From an uncultured Bacillaceae bacterium (GTDB taxonomy: Bacteria > Bacillota > Bacilli > Bacillales > Alkalibacillaceae), in the NCBI GenBank assembly GCA_937983065.1, contig CALKAL010000040.1:1-47055 (forward strand): 47,055 nucleotides of DNA. The letters run 5' to 3'. The position numbers were made by a program, and so were the translations under genes. The notes beneath the pieces were generated by a model that was not told where the DNA came from, did no database searches, and saw nothing but the letters and a program-made list of their open reading frames with translations. The stretch's first letter is position 1. Every line of letters begins with the position of its first letter. Below, in pieces: positions 1 through 7,671 of this stretch.

Positions 1-678
1 TAATGGTTCAACGACGTCGCATAAATCACTTTCTTTAAGGAAATTGTTAACAATTGTAGAATGTGACACACCTACGATAAACAAAATACGCTCCTCATCA
101 GATTCAATAAGACGAGATAAATTAGAGAACATAATTAAGTTTCTTTCATACCACCAAGTTAACCACTTTATCCCGATGTAATTATTAAAATCACCGATTC
201 TCGCTAAATTGACATATAGCTTATGTAGTTGGTTATGAAAGGATGGATTGTTTAATTCTCGATAATAGGATAGTAAACTTTTATCCTCAGTTAATTCAGG
301 TATGCTTAGCCCTTCATATATTTTTTTAAATAATTCAGGCTGATTTTCCTTTGCCCACTGTTCAACTTCACCATAACCCATTTCTGATTTTCCCATCCAG
401 TCAATCGGATAAATTTGTTCATGGTTCAATTTTACACCTAATCGAAATCCGATTTGAAAAATTTCATTCATTTCTAAATGGTATTTACCTTGTTTATAAT
501 CGTTATATTTACGATTTAAATTCTCGTGGCCTTCGACGACCATTTCGACTGCTATTTTTGTCGGCTTGTAACTTGCTAACTCATTAACTAATTGTTCGAT
601 TTCACGTTGTCTATTTTCAGCATATAATTCTTCATGTTCTGACATATGAAATGTTCCTAAAACAAGTATTTTCCCCAT
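1..678 (-). CDS. DUF5694-like (TraB/GumN-type) protein, 3' end off window
   Basis: Reading the minus strand from the ATG at 678-676 gives 226 codons with no stop before the left edge, so the C-terminus is missing. The start is MGKILVLGTFHMSEH, with a good Shine-Dalgarno (AAAGGGGAAGC) in front. Visible landmarks are LGTFHM at the N-terminus, AVEMVVEG near residue 40 and GVSHSTIVNNF near residue 210. The early GTFH and late G-x-SH segments fit the DUF5694 family, distantly related to TraB/GumN proteins, where such histidines and a glutamate are conserved. The function of the family is not established. There is no signal peptide or membrane segment in the visible part, so it looks cytosolic. It is transcribed away from lspA. 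Family assignment is from memory of the motif pattern. Confidence 0.72.
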   Translation of the reverse strand, partial: MGKILVLGTFHMSEHEELYAENRQREIEQLVNELASYKPTKIAVEMVVEGHENLNRKYNDYKQGKYHLEMNEIFQIGFRLGVKLNHEQIYPIDWMGKSEMGYGEVEQWAKENQPELFKKIYEGLSIPELTEDKSLLSYYRELNNPSFHNQLHKLYVNLARIGDFNNYIGIKWLTWWYERNLIMFSNLSRLIESDEERILFIVGVSHSTIVNNFLKESDLCDVVEPL

Positions 679-728
679 GAATTTGCTTCCCCTTTTGTTT
701 TAAAAATTAGCTTTTGTATTTTTAGTAC

Positions 729-750
729 ATTGTATTAAACTATAGTTTAA
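729..750 (-). promoter_or_regulatory. Minus-strand -10 element plus 16-bp perfect palindrome (candidate operator)
   Basis: On the minus strand TACAAT (734-729) is a good -10 hexamer for the DUF5694 gene. Directly upstream lies TTAAACTATAGTTTAA (735-750), a perfect 16-bp palindrome that would fill the -35/-10 spacer. The expected -35 position (752-757) is a poor match, which is common at regulated promoters. A dimeric repressor or activator site is the simplest reading; the regulator is not known. Confidence 0.5.
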
Positions 751-869
751 CAGACTCGAATGATTGGTCAAAGCTGGATTAAAAACTTGTCTATAAGTAT
801 GTATTCGCTAATTTATTTTCACTATGATAAAATGCAAGGGGATATAGAAGCTTTAGTGGAGGTCAGGAG

Positions 870-1343
870 ATGAAATATTATATATTAGCACTATTCGTTA
901 TTGCCCTTGATCAGATTACAAAAATAATCGTTGCAACACAGATGACGCTTCATCAATCGATTGAAATAATACCTAACTTTTTTTATATTACATCTCACCG
1001 GAATAGTGGGGCAGCATGGGGTATACTACAAGGACAAATGTGGTTATTTTACATCGTTACAATTATCGTGATCGGTGTCATTATTTATTACATGAGATTG
1101 TATAAGGGACAATATCCTTTATTAAATATAGGTTTTGCTTTAATTTTAGGTGGAGCTATAGGTAACTTTATCGACCGGGTACGTATTCAAGAAGTTATTG
1201 ATTTTTTAGATTTCAATATTTTCGGTTACAATTTTCCGATTTTTAATGTGGCTGATTCGGCTTTAACAATCGGTGTGATTATCGTTATTATCTTAATAAT
1301 TTACGATGAATTTGTAAATAAAGGAAAGAAACAAAATGACTAA
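870..1343 (+). CDS. lspA: Lipoprotein signal peptidase (signal peptidase II)
   Basis: Membrane aspartyl protease that removes the signal peptide from diacylglyceryl-modified prolipoproteins. The 157-residue length is normal for the family. Four hydrophobic segments are visible (about 3-20, 58-75, 84-100 and 132-146). The two catalytic aspartates are in GNFIDRV (D102) and FNVADS (D129), and the conserved NSGAAWG lies at 45-51. A Shine-Dalgarno GGAGGTCAGGAG precedes the ATG. The stop overlaps the start of rluD by 8 bp, so the two are co-translated, as in other Bacilli. A possible -10 (TATGAT, 823-828) lies upstream but has no convincing -35. Confidence 0.97.
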   Translation: MKYYILALFVIALDQITKIIVATQMTLHQSIEIIPNFFYITSHRNSGAAWGILQGQMWLFYIVTIIVIGVIIYYMRLYKGQYPLLNIGFALILGGAIGNFIDRVRIQEVIDFLDFNIFGYNFPIFNVADSALTIGVIIVIILIIYDEFVNKGKKQND

Positions 1344-2247
1344 ACAAACTTTCACGATTCTTGATGACTATGATCAAGAACGAATTGATAAAGTGTTAAC
1401 CGAGATCAATGAAACATCTTCAAGAAGTCAAGTCCAATTGTGGATTAAAGACGGATTAGTTACAGTGAATGGAAAACAGGTGAAAAGTAATTACAAATGT
1501 CAAAAAAATGATTTGATTGAATGGACGATACCTGAGATAAAGCCGTTACAGCTAAATCCTGAAAATATTCCGTTACATATCGTTTATGAGGATGAGCATT
1601 TATTAGTTGTTAATAAAGAAAAGGGAATGGTCGTTCATCCATCACCTGGTCATGAAACGGGAACTCTCGTTAACGCGCTTTTATATCATTGTGATGATTT
1701 ATCTGGGATAAATGGAGTCGAGCGACCCGGCATTGTTCATCGGATTGATAAAGATACGAGTGGTTTATTAGTCGTTGCTAAGCATGATTTAGTCCATGAA
1801 CGTTTATCGGAAATGTTAGCTAACCGGGAAATAAAAAGGCAATATGAAGCGATTGTTCATGGTGAGATTGCTCATGATCGTGGTACAATTGACGCTCCCA
1901 TTGCAAGGGACCCGAACGATCGGCAAAAAATGACGGTGATTGATCATGGTAAACAGGCGATTACCCATTTTACCGTGAAGGAGAGGTTAAATCATTTCAC
2001 CCACGTTTATTGCGAATTAGAAACAGGTAGGACCCACCAAATTCGTGTTCATTTTCAATATATTAACCATCCATTAGTTGGTGATTTAAAATATGGCCGA
2101 AGAAAAACCTTTGACGTTCAAGGGCAGGCTTTACATGCTAGATCATTATCTTTCGTCCATCCGATAAGTCATGAAAGGTTAACCTTTACAGAAGATGCAC
2201 CCGACATTTTTCAACAAACATTGTTAAAAATCAAAAAAAGTTCTTGA
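1336..2247 (+). CDS. rluD: RluA/RluD-family 23S rRNA pseudouridine synthase
   Basis: Isomerises uridine to pseudouridine in rRNA. The 303-residue protein has an N-terminal S4-like RNA-binding region (about 15-75) followed by the RluA catalytic domain. The family signature HRIDKDTSGLLVVAK lies at 135-149 and contains the catalytic aspartate (D138). The LETGRTHQIRVHF block near 230 is also typical. It corresponds by position to B. subtilis ylyB, next to lspA and before pyrR. The exact target uridines cannot be read from the sequence; assignment to the RluD subgroup rests on domain order and context. It overlaps lspA by 8 bp and ends at the start of the pyrR regulatory region. Confidence 0.94.
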   Translation: MTKQTFTILDDYDQERIDKVLTEINETSSRSQVQLWIKDGLVTVNGKQVKSNYKCQKNDLIEWTIPEIKPLQLNPENIPLHIVYEDEHLLVVNKEKGMVVHPSPGHETGTLVNALLYHCDDLSGINGVERPGIVHRIDKDTSGLLVVAKHDLVHERLSEMLANREIKRQYEAIVHGEIAHDRGTIDAPIARDPNDRQKMTVIDHGKQAITHFTVKERLNHFTHVYCELETGRTHQIRVHFQYINHPLVGDLKYGRRKTFDVQGQALHARSLSFVHPISHERLTFTEDAPDIFQQTLLKIKKSS

Positions 2248-2272
2248 CATTAGTCGTTAGTCACGTTAAATT
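2244..2272 (+). promoter_or_regulatory. Candidate pyrR promoter
   Basis: TTGACA at 2244-2249, a perfect -35 that overlaps the rluD stop, is followed after 17 bp by TAAATT at 2267-2272. A better -10 (TATAAT, 2277-2282) is also present but lies 27 bp from TTGACA, too far to pair with it. The start site is therefore not certain, but transcription would begin just before the PyrR-binding hairpin in either case. Confidence 0.5.
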
Positions 2273-2288
2273 TAAATATAATAGATAA

Positions 2289-2397
2289 ACCTTTAAAACT
2301 AGTCCAGAGAGGCTATTAAGGTGACGGGAAATAAAAATAGGTAGAAGTATGTTCACAATACCTCTTTTGTCATCTTATGGGCAAAAGAGGTTTTTTT
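2289..2397 (+). promoter_or_regulatory. PyrR-dependent transcription attenuator upstream of pyrR
   Basis: A hairpin closed by ACCTTTAA and TTAAGGT carries the PyrR-binding core AGTCCAGAGAGGCT (2301-2314), which matches the known binding-loop consensus. Further down, CCTCTTTTG and CAAAAGAGG form an intrinsic terminator ending in a run of seven T (to 2397). AGGTA (2339-2343) can pair with TACCT (2359-2363), which overlaps the left arm of the terminator and so forms the competing antiterminator. In Bacilli, UMP-bound PyrR stabilises the binding hairpin, which blocks the antiterminator and stops transcription when pyrimidines are plentiful. Confidence 0.9.
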
Positions 2398-2472
2398 ACA
2401 ATGTTTTATGAACACCTTATGTCTCAAACTACTCCGTCAAAGGTTTAAATCAATCTAAAAGGGGGGGTGTCA

Positions 2473-3012
2473 TTGCAAGAAAAAGCTAAATTACTTGACC
2501 GAGATGCAATCGGTCGAGCAATCAAACGGGTGTCTCATGAAATTATTGAACGTAATAAAGGAACTGATCAATTAATTTTAGTTGGGATTAAAACTCGCGG
2601 CATGCCACTAGCGAACCGAATCGAAAAAAACATTGAGTTAATCGAAGGTGTTAAAGTTCCAACTGGAGAGCTAGATATTTCTTTATATCGAGATGACTTA
2701 GCTAATAAAGATGAAGTGGATGAAGCAACGGTAAATAAAAGAAATATCGAGCATGATGTGACAGGTAAGAAAATTGTTTTAGTCGATGATGTCTTATTCA
2801 CAGGTAGAACAGTAAGAGCAGCATTGGATGCTATAATCGACTTAGGTCGACCGAAAAGCATTCAACTTGCAGTGTTAGTTGATCGGGGACATCGGGAATT
2901 ACCGATTAGAGCTGATTACGTCGGTAAAAACATTCCGACATCAGCCAAAGAAGTGATTAAAGTTCAACTTGATGAAATTGATGGCATTGATCAAGTAAGC
3001 ATATTTGAATAA
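2473..3012 (+). CDS. pyrR: PyrR, pyrimidine operon RNA-binding attenuator / uracil phosphoribosyltransferase
   Basis: UMP-responsive RNA-binding regulator with weak uracil phosphoribosyltransferase activity. The PRPP-binding motif VLVDDVLFTGRTVRAALDA is intact, as are ILVGIKTRG and the C-terminal VDRGHRELPIRADYVGK block, which is nearly identical in B. subtilis PyrR. I place the start at TTG 2473: the Shine-Dalgarno AAAGGGGGGG (from 2457) sits properly upstream, and MQEKAKLLD then lines up with the B. subtilis N-terminus. The in-frame GTG at 2467 lies inside the ribosome-binding site. The result is 179 residues, close to the usual 180. The gene is preceded and followed by attenuators that its own product should bind. 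Confidence 0.96.
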   Translation: MQEKAKLLDRDAIGRAIKRVSHEIIERNKGTDQLILVGIKTRGMPLANRIEKNIELIEGVKVPTGELDISLYRDDLANKDEVDEATVNKRNIEHDVTGKKIVLVDDVLFTGRTVRAALDAIIDLGRPKSIQLAVLVDRGHRELPIRADYVGKNIPTSAKEVIKVQLDEIDGIDQVSIFE

Positions 3013-3020
3013 AAAGTTAG

Positions 3021-3132
3021 ACCTTTAAGGTTAGTACTGAGAGACTAGCAAGGTCGTAAAGGATACAAATAGTCATACAGGATAAGTATGGATACGTATA
3101 CCCTTTTGCGATGTTGCAAAGGGTATTTTTTT
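3021..3132 (+). promoter_or_regulatory. Second PyrR-type attenuator, upstream of pyrP
   Basis: The pyrR-pyrP gap repeats the architecture of the first attenuator. A stem built from ACCTTTAAGG and CAAGGT holds the loop AGTACTGAGAGACT, a diverged version of the PyrR core. It is followed by a terminator (ATACCCTTTTGC paired with GCAAAGGGTAT, 3098-3126) and a T run to 3132. The GAGAG centre of the binding loop is kept, but two flanking positions differ from the pyrR site. Confidence 0.85.
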
Positions 3133-3162
3133 ATGGAAAAAAAGAGGGGGAGAAATGAAATC

Positions 3163-4530
3163 ATGCAGCAAAAAACAGTATTAGACGTTAGAGAAGTACC
3201 AAAATGGAATCAATGGCTTATTTTAAGCTTACAACATTTATTCGCCATGTTTGGAGCGACGGTTTTAGTACCATTTTTAACGGATATGCCACCAAGTGTT
3301 GCTTTAATTACGAGTGGGTTAGGTACATTATCTTATTTACTAATTACGCGAGGAAAAATTCCAGCTTATATCGGTTCGAGTTTTGCCTTTATTCAACCGA
3401 TTGTTTTAGCGAGTGCCGTTGATGGATTAGCTGGCGCAATGGTCGGAGCTTTTCTTGCTGGATTAGTTTATGGAGTTGTTGCAATACTTATTGCGGCAGT
3501 TGGTGTGAATTGGTTATTCTACATTTTACCACCTGTTGTAGTCGGACCAGTTATTATGGTTATCGGTCTTGGTCTTGCACCGACAGCAATTGATATGGCA
3601 ATGTTTGACGATGACGGGGCTTACAGTTTAAAATACGTATCGGTCGCTGTTGTCACCCTTCTTATTACAATTATTGCATCGGTATTTTTTAAAGGATTTT
3701 GGAAAGTGATTCCTGTTCTTTTCGGAATTGTCGGAGGATATATCTTTGCTTTATTCCAAGGAATTGTCGATACGTCAGGCTTATCTGAAAGCTGGAATCG
3801 TCTCGCATCGAGTAATTCTATTGGAGAGTTTTTCGCGAATTTATTTTCTAAACCTGACTTTTTAATACCTTTTGTCCATTATTCACCTTTTGATGTCATC
3901 AGTTGGAGCATTGTTGGCATCATGGTTCCTGTTGCATTAGTAACGATTACAGAACATATTGGAGATCAGATGGTTTTATCTAAAATAACGGGTAAAAACT
4001 TGATTAAAGAACCTGGACTAAATCGTTCCTTATTCGGTGATGGGGTAGCGACTGTTATTGCATCAGTTTTAGGAGGACCGCCAAATACAACTTATGGGGA
4101 AAATATCGGTGTTCTTGCGATTACCCGAGTGTTTAGTGTGTTCGTTATCGGAGGTGCGGCGGTTTTAGCCATCTTATTCGGATTCACAGACATTATTTCA
4201 GCATTAATTAATTCAATCCCAACTCCTGTCATGGGTGGAGTATCCATTTTGTTATTCGGGATTATCGCATCAAGTGGTTTGAGAATGTTAATTGATAATA
4301 ACGTTGATTTAGGAGCCAATCGAAATTTAATTATCTCCTCTGTCATTTTAGTTGTCGGTATCGGTGGAGCTCTTATAAAAATTGAATTACCAAATTCAGA
4401 TTTAGAGATTGCAGGAATGGCTTTAGCGGCCATCATCGGTGTTATTTTAAACTTAGTGTTACCTGGTAAAGATTTAGCTAAAGGAAACGGAAATATGTTT
4501 GAGACATCTCAAGAAGAAGAGAAAGTATAA
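3163..4530 (+). CDS. pyrP: Uracil permease (NCS2 family)
   Basis: Uracil/proton symporter of the nucleobase-cation-symporter-2 family in the cytoplasmic membrane. The protein is strongly hydrophobic with about 12-14 predicted membrane segments. It begins MQQKTVLDVREVPKWNQW, and QHLFAMFGATVLVPFL near residue 25 and GGPPNTTYGENIGVLAITRV in the second half are family hallmarks. The ATG at 3163 follows the Shine-Dalgarno AGGGGGAG; any in-frame start further upstream would lie in or before the attenuator terminator. Length from 3163 is 455 residues. The gene ends at a strong terminator and no pyr biosynthetic gene follows, so uracil salvage is the only pyrimidine route encoded here. Confidence 0.95.
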   Translation: MQQKTVLDVREVPKWNQWLILSLQHLFAMFGATVLVPFLTDMPPSVALITSGLGTLSYLLITRGKIPAYIGSSFAFIQPIVLASAVDGLAGAMVGAFLAGLVYGVVAILIAAVGVNWLFYILPPVVVGPVIMVIGLGLAPTAIDMAMFDDDGAYSLKYVSVAVVTLLITIIASVFFKGFWKVIPVLFGIVGGYIFALFQGIVDTSGLSESWNRLASSNSIGEFFANLFSKPDFLIPFVHYSPFDVISWSIVGIMVPVALVTITEHIGDQMVLSKITGKNLIKEPGLNRSLFGDGVATVIASVLGGPPNTTYGENIGVLAITRVFSVFVIGGAAVLAILFGFTDIISALINSIPTPVMGGVSILLFGIIASSGLRMLIDNNVDLGANRNLIISSVILVVGIGGALIKIELPNSDLEIAGMALAAIIGVILNLVLPGKDLAKGNGNMFETSQEEEKV

Positions 4531-4550
4531 TAAAGCTTTTATATAGATGA

Positions 4551-4585
4551 AAAGGACACTGGAACCGTTCCCAGTGTCCTTTTTC
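4551..4585. terminator. Bidirectional terminator between pyrP and rqcH
   Basis: AAAGGACACTGG (4551-4562) and CCAGTGTCCTTT (4571-4582) form a perfect 12-bp stem with an 8-nt loop, with T-rich sequence on the plus side and A-rich sequence on the other. It can end both pyrP and the convergent rqcH. Confidence 0.9.
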
Positions 4586-4594
4586 TTTAATGAT

Positions 4595-6304
4595 TTAGCT
4601 TTTCATTTTTTGTAACTTATGAACGAGCTTTTCATTTGGTGTAACGAAAATCGTTTGTTGATTATCATAAATAACATATCCTGGTTTTGCTCCATTAGGC
4701 TTTTTTACATGCCTTACAAACGTATAATCGACAGGGACTGAAGAAGACATTTTAGCTTTACTGTAAAAAGCAGCAATGGATGCAGCCTCAATTAATGTTT
4801 CTTCAGATGGCTCACTTGAACGGATAATAACGTGAGAACCTGGAATGTCTTTTGTATGAAGCCAAATATCATCTTTACGAGCAAGTCGATTCGTTAAAAA
4901 CTCATTTTGCTTATTATTTCTTCCAACGATTATTTCTGTTCCGTCTGATGATTCATAATAGTCGAGACGAATTTCTTTTTTCTTTTTCTTATTTTTTGTT
5001 TGTCGTGCTTTTAAATAACCTTCTTCTTGAAGCTCTTCACGAATGTCTTCAATATCTTCAAATCTCGCTTGCTCCAATTGTTGAATGAGTCGGTCAAAAT
5101 AATCGATTTCAACCTTCGTCTTTTTTATTTCTTCGTTAACAACTTCCTCAGACTTTTTCAATTTTCGATAACGATTAAAATAGTTTTGAGCATTTTCACT
5201 CGGTGTTTTATTCGGATCAAGCGCAATCGTTATTTCTTTTTGCTCTGGATCATAATAATCAACGACATTGATTGACTCATCGCCAAGCTTGCATAAATGC
5301 ATATGAGCAGTGAGTAACTCACCTTTTTTTTGATAAAGCTCTTTTTCTTGTGCTTTTTTTAACGTTAACTCATGTTTTTTAATTTTCCGTTCATTTTTGT
5401 TTCGTTCATTTTTTAAAAAGCGCATTAAATCATTCGTCAACCCGTTTATCCGATCCCTTTCAGCCTTCCCACGGAAAAATTCTTCTAGCATTTCACTCGT
5501 AGATTGGAAAAAACGCCTTTCCTTCTCATCATCAACAAATTCTATGACATGAAAATCTTCCTTTTTATTCATCGATATAAAAGGTTTAAATTCATCTAAT
5601 TTAATGATATCCTGCCATTTATTAAAGACAGCTTTATATTTTTCTTGATCACCTAAATAAGCATCCTCAGCCAATTTCTTAGCGACTTTTGGGGAAAACC
5701 CCATCAACGTATTGAGAATTTGTTGGTCGATTTGCCCTTTGTTAAAATCTAATTTTTTAATAAATGTCTCGCTATCAGTCGTTAATATATTCAGTTTTTC
5801 TTGACTCGGTGGGGCGACGTACGGTTGTCCAGGTAAAATAGCTCGGTGACGATTGTTTAAAAAGCTAATATGCTTCATACTATCAATAATCATTTGTTTA
5901 TGAACATCAACTAAAATGAGATGACTATGTTTTCCCATCAACTCAAAAACTAGTTGCTTATTCGTTTCATCGCCAATTTCATCTTTATTTTTAATCGTAA
6001 AGATGATTTGTCTTTCGAGTTCGATTTGTTCAATTTTTTCGATTGTCCCACTATTTAAATGTTTTCTTAAAACCATGCAAAACATCGGCGGTTCTTTCGG
6101 GTTTATATATTTTTCATTCGTAAAATGAATTCTTGCATAATTTGGATGAATTGAAAAAAGTAATGTTTTGTTTTTTCCTTTATGTCTGACAGTCATAATA
6201 ATTTCATGTTCAGTCGGCTGATAAATTTTAGATATTTTTCCGCCTTCGATTTCTTCTATTAATTCATTCGTTATTGCGCGTGTGACAATTCCATCAAAAG
6301 CCAT
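4595..6304 (-). CDS. rqcH: RqcH (NFACT family), ribosome quality control subunit
   Basis: NFACT protein that binds stalled 50S-peptidyl-tRNA complexes and directs addition of C-terminal alanine tails. B. subtilis YloA is the named homologue. The start MAFDGIVTRAITNEL is typical. The N-terminal NFACT-N region, a long charged coiled coil (about 280-420) and the C-terminal NFACT-R block (DDIWLHTKDIPGSHVIIRS and GYVIYDNQQTIFVTP) are all present. I use ATG 6304 because AAGAGGTGA lies directly upstream; a GTG three codons earlier lies within that site. This gives 569 residues, a usual length. Older names (fibronectin-binding protein A, FbpA) refer to the same family. Confidence 0.95.
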   Translation of the reverse strand: MAFDGIVTRAITNELIEEIEGGKISKIYQPTEHEIIMTVRHKGKNKTLLFSIHPNYARIHFTNEKYINPKEPPMFCMVLRKHLNSGTIEKIEQIELERQIIFTIKNKDEIGDETNKQLVFELMGKHSHLILVDVHKQMIIDSMKHISFLNNRHRAILPGQPYVAPPSQEKLNILTTDSETFIKKLDFNKGQIDQQILNTLMGFSPKVAKKLAEDAYLGDQEKYKAVFNKWQDIIKLDEFKPFISMNKKEDFHVIEFVDDEKERRFFQSTSEMLEEFFRGKAERDRINGLTNDLMRFLKNERNKNERKIKKHELTLKKAQEKELYQKKGELLTAHMHLCKLGDESINVVDYYDPEQKEITIALDPNKTPSENAQNYFNRYRKLKKSEEVVNEEIKKTKVEIDYFDRLIQQLEQARFEDIEDIREELQEEGYLKARQTKNKKKKKEIRLDYYESSDGTEIIVGRNNKQNEFLTNRLARKDDIWLHTKDIPGSHVIIRSSEPSEETLIEAASIAAFYSKAKMSSSVPVDYTFVRHVKKPNGAKPGYVIYDNQQTIFVTPNEKLVHKLQKMKS

Positions 6305-6327
6305 CAAAATCACCTCTTATGAAGATT

Positions 6328-6336
6328 AGTATATCA
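6328..6336 (-). promoter_or_regulatory. Candidate extended -10 for rqcH
   Basis: On the minus strand TGATATACT carries an extended -10 (TG-N-TATACT) about 25 bp upstream of the rqcH start. No good -35 is seen 17 bp away, which is tolerated by extended -10 promoters. Confidence 0.4.
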
Positions 6337-6382
6337 CGAACAAAATTGTTTTCCTTTAGTTAATTTTAGAAAGGTATTGAAA

Positions 6383-6411
6383 TTGAGCTTAAATTAATGC
6401 AACAATAATAT
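6383..6411 (+). promoter_or_regulatory. Candidate yicC promoter
   Basis: TTGAGC (6383-6388) and TAATAT (6406-6411) are separated by 17 bp and lie about 30 bp upstream of the yicC start, divergent from rqcH. A housekeeping-type promoter is likely but both hexamers carry mismatches. Confidence 0.45.
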
Positions 6412-6439
6412 GGATGATACTAAAGAAAAAGGTGATCAA

Positions 6440-7318
6440 ATGATTAAAAGTATGACTGGGTTTGGACAAGTAACAAAAAAATATGAAAAATCGCTCATTA
6501 CGTTAGAGATAAAGACAGTTAATCATCGATTTCTTGATGTATCCTTCAAAATGCCACGGGATTTATCTGTTTTCGAAGATTTAATGAAAAAGATCATTCG
6601 TAAATATATTAAGCGTGGTCGTGTTGATCTGTTTATAAACGTGCAGGGGGAATCGTTAAGACAACAAGAAATACAAGTGAATTGGCCACTTTTAGAGCAA
6701 TATATGAACCATGCTGAAGAAATTCGAAGTAGGACGACAATCAAAGGTAAGTTAGAAATTAAAGATTTACTACAGATTGAGCATATTTTTAATGTTGAAG
6801 AAGAGGCCCAATTTGAAGAAAACTTTTCGACGGTTTTAACTGAGCTGTTAGATGAAGGGTTAAAGCAAGTCGTAGCTATGAGGCAAGATGAAGGTCAATC
6901 GTTGAAAAATGATATTGTGATGCATTTAAATGATTTAAATCATTATATAGACGAGCTACATCATCAAAGTCCACTTTTAAAAGAACAATACGCAGAGAAA
7001 ATATTAAAGCGTTTAAAAGAATATTTAAATGATGTTTCCTTTGATGAGTCACGTATTCTTCAAGAAATTGCTTTGCTAGCTGATAAAAGTGATATTACTG
7101 AAGAAATCACTCGATTAAAATCACATATCGCTCAATTTAAATCAATTATTGAAATGAAAGAGTCAGTTGGAAGAAAATTAGATTTTTTAACTCAAGAGAT
7201 GTTACGGGAAGTGAATACAATTGGTTCAAAATCACAACATGCAAGCATTAGTAAGCAAGTCGTCGATATGAAGAGTGAGATTGAGAAAATTAAAGAACAA
7301 GTCCAAAATATTGAATAA
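6440..7318 (+). CDS. yicC: YicC/YloC-family endoribonuclease
   Basis: 292 residues, starting MIKSMTGFGQ, the family's hallmark N-terminus. VNHRFLDVSFKMPRDL (about residue 33), RGRVDLFINV (about 65) and, near the C-terminus, LDFLTQEMLREVNTIGSKS are highly conserved in YicC proteins. E. coli YicC has been described as an endoribonuclease; the B. subtilis counterpart is YloC. The start at 6440 has AAAGGTGATCAA in front; an ATG 30 bp earlier has no Shine-Dalgarno. It precedes remA and gmk as in B. subtilis. The substrate in this organism is unknown. Confidence 0.92.
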   Translation: MIKSMTGFGQVTKKYEKSLITLEIKTVNHRFLDVSFKMPRDLSVFEDLMKKIIRKYIKRGRVDLFINVQGESLRQQEIQVNWPLLEQYMNHAEEIRSRTTIKGKLEIKDLLQIEHIFNVEEEAQFEENFSTVLTELLDEGLKQVVAMRQDEGQSLKNDIVMHLNDLNHYIDELHHQSPLLKEQYAEKILKRLKEYLNDVSFDESRILQEIALLADKSDITEEITRLKSHIAQFKSIIEMKESVGRKLDFLTQEMLREVNTIGSKSQHASISKQVVDMKSEIEKIKEQVQNIE

Positions 7319-7321
7319 TAT

Positions 7322-7351
7322 TTGAGATTATCTTGATAAATAGAATATAAT
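7322..7351 (+). promoter_or_regulatory. Candidate remA promoter
   Basis: TTGAGA (7322-7327) and TATAAT (7346-7351) with an 18-bp spacer lie between the yicC stop and remA. The -10 is perfect and the -35 has two mismatches. Confidence 0.55.
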
Positions 7352-7401
7352 AGTAACATTAAAACGTTTTTTAAAGAAAAAGATGGGTAGGGGAAGTATT
7401 T

Positions 7402-7659
7402 ATGAATTTAAAATTAATTAATATCGGATTTGGTAATGTCGTTTCTGCTAATCGAATTATTTCGATTGTCTCACCAGAATCTGCTCCAATTAAACGGGTG
7501 ATTACTGTAGCAAGGGATAATAATAAATTAGTTGATGCAACATATGGAAGAAGAACGAGAGCTGTCATAATTACTGATAGTGGACATGTTATACTATCTG
7601 CGGTTCAGCCAGAGACGGTTGGGCAGCGTCTAGCAAATGACGATGATTTAGACAACTAG
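7402..7659 (+). CDS. remA: RemA, extracellular matrix regulator (DUF370)
   Basis: 85-residue DNA-binding protein. In B. subtilis RemA activates matrix (epsA and tapA) operons and osmoprotection genes. The conserved N-terminus MNLKLINIGFGNVVSANRII and the TYGRRTRAVIITDSGHVILS segment are intact. Family members form ring-shaped oligomers that wrap DNA. It sits between yicC and gmk as in B. subtilis (old name ylzA). A Shine-Dalgarno-like GGGTAGGGG lies 9 bp before the ATG. Which genes it controls here cannot be told from this window. Confidence 0.95.
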   Translation: MNLKLINIGFGNVVSANRIISIVSPESAPIKRVITVARDNNKLVDATYGRRTRAVIITDSGHVILSAVQPETVGQRLANDDDLDN

Positions 7660-7671
7660 GGGGAAATATAA

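Noticed and set aside
2244..2282. TTGACA and TATAAT as one perfect pyrR promoter
   Set aside because: The two hexamers are 27 bp apart, far beyond the usual 16-18 bp; TAAATT at 17 bp is the likelier partner of TTGACA.
3088..3162. A longer N-terminus for pyrP starting near 3088
   Set aside because: This stretch is the attenuator terminator and its T run; the Shine-Dalgarno AGGGGGAG points to ATG 3163.
7333..7351. TTGATA with TATAAT as the remA promoter
   Set aside because: The spacing is only 7 bp; TTGAGA with an 18-bp spacer fits better.
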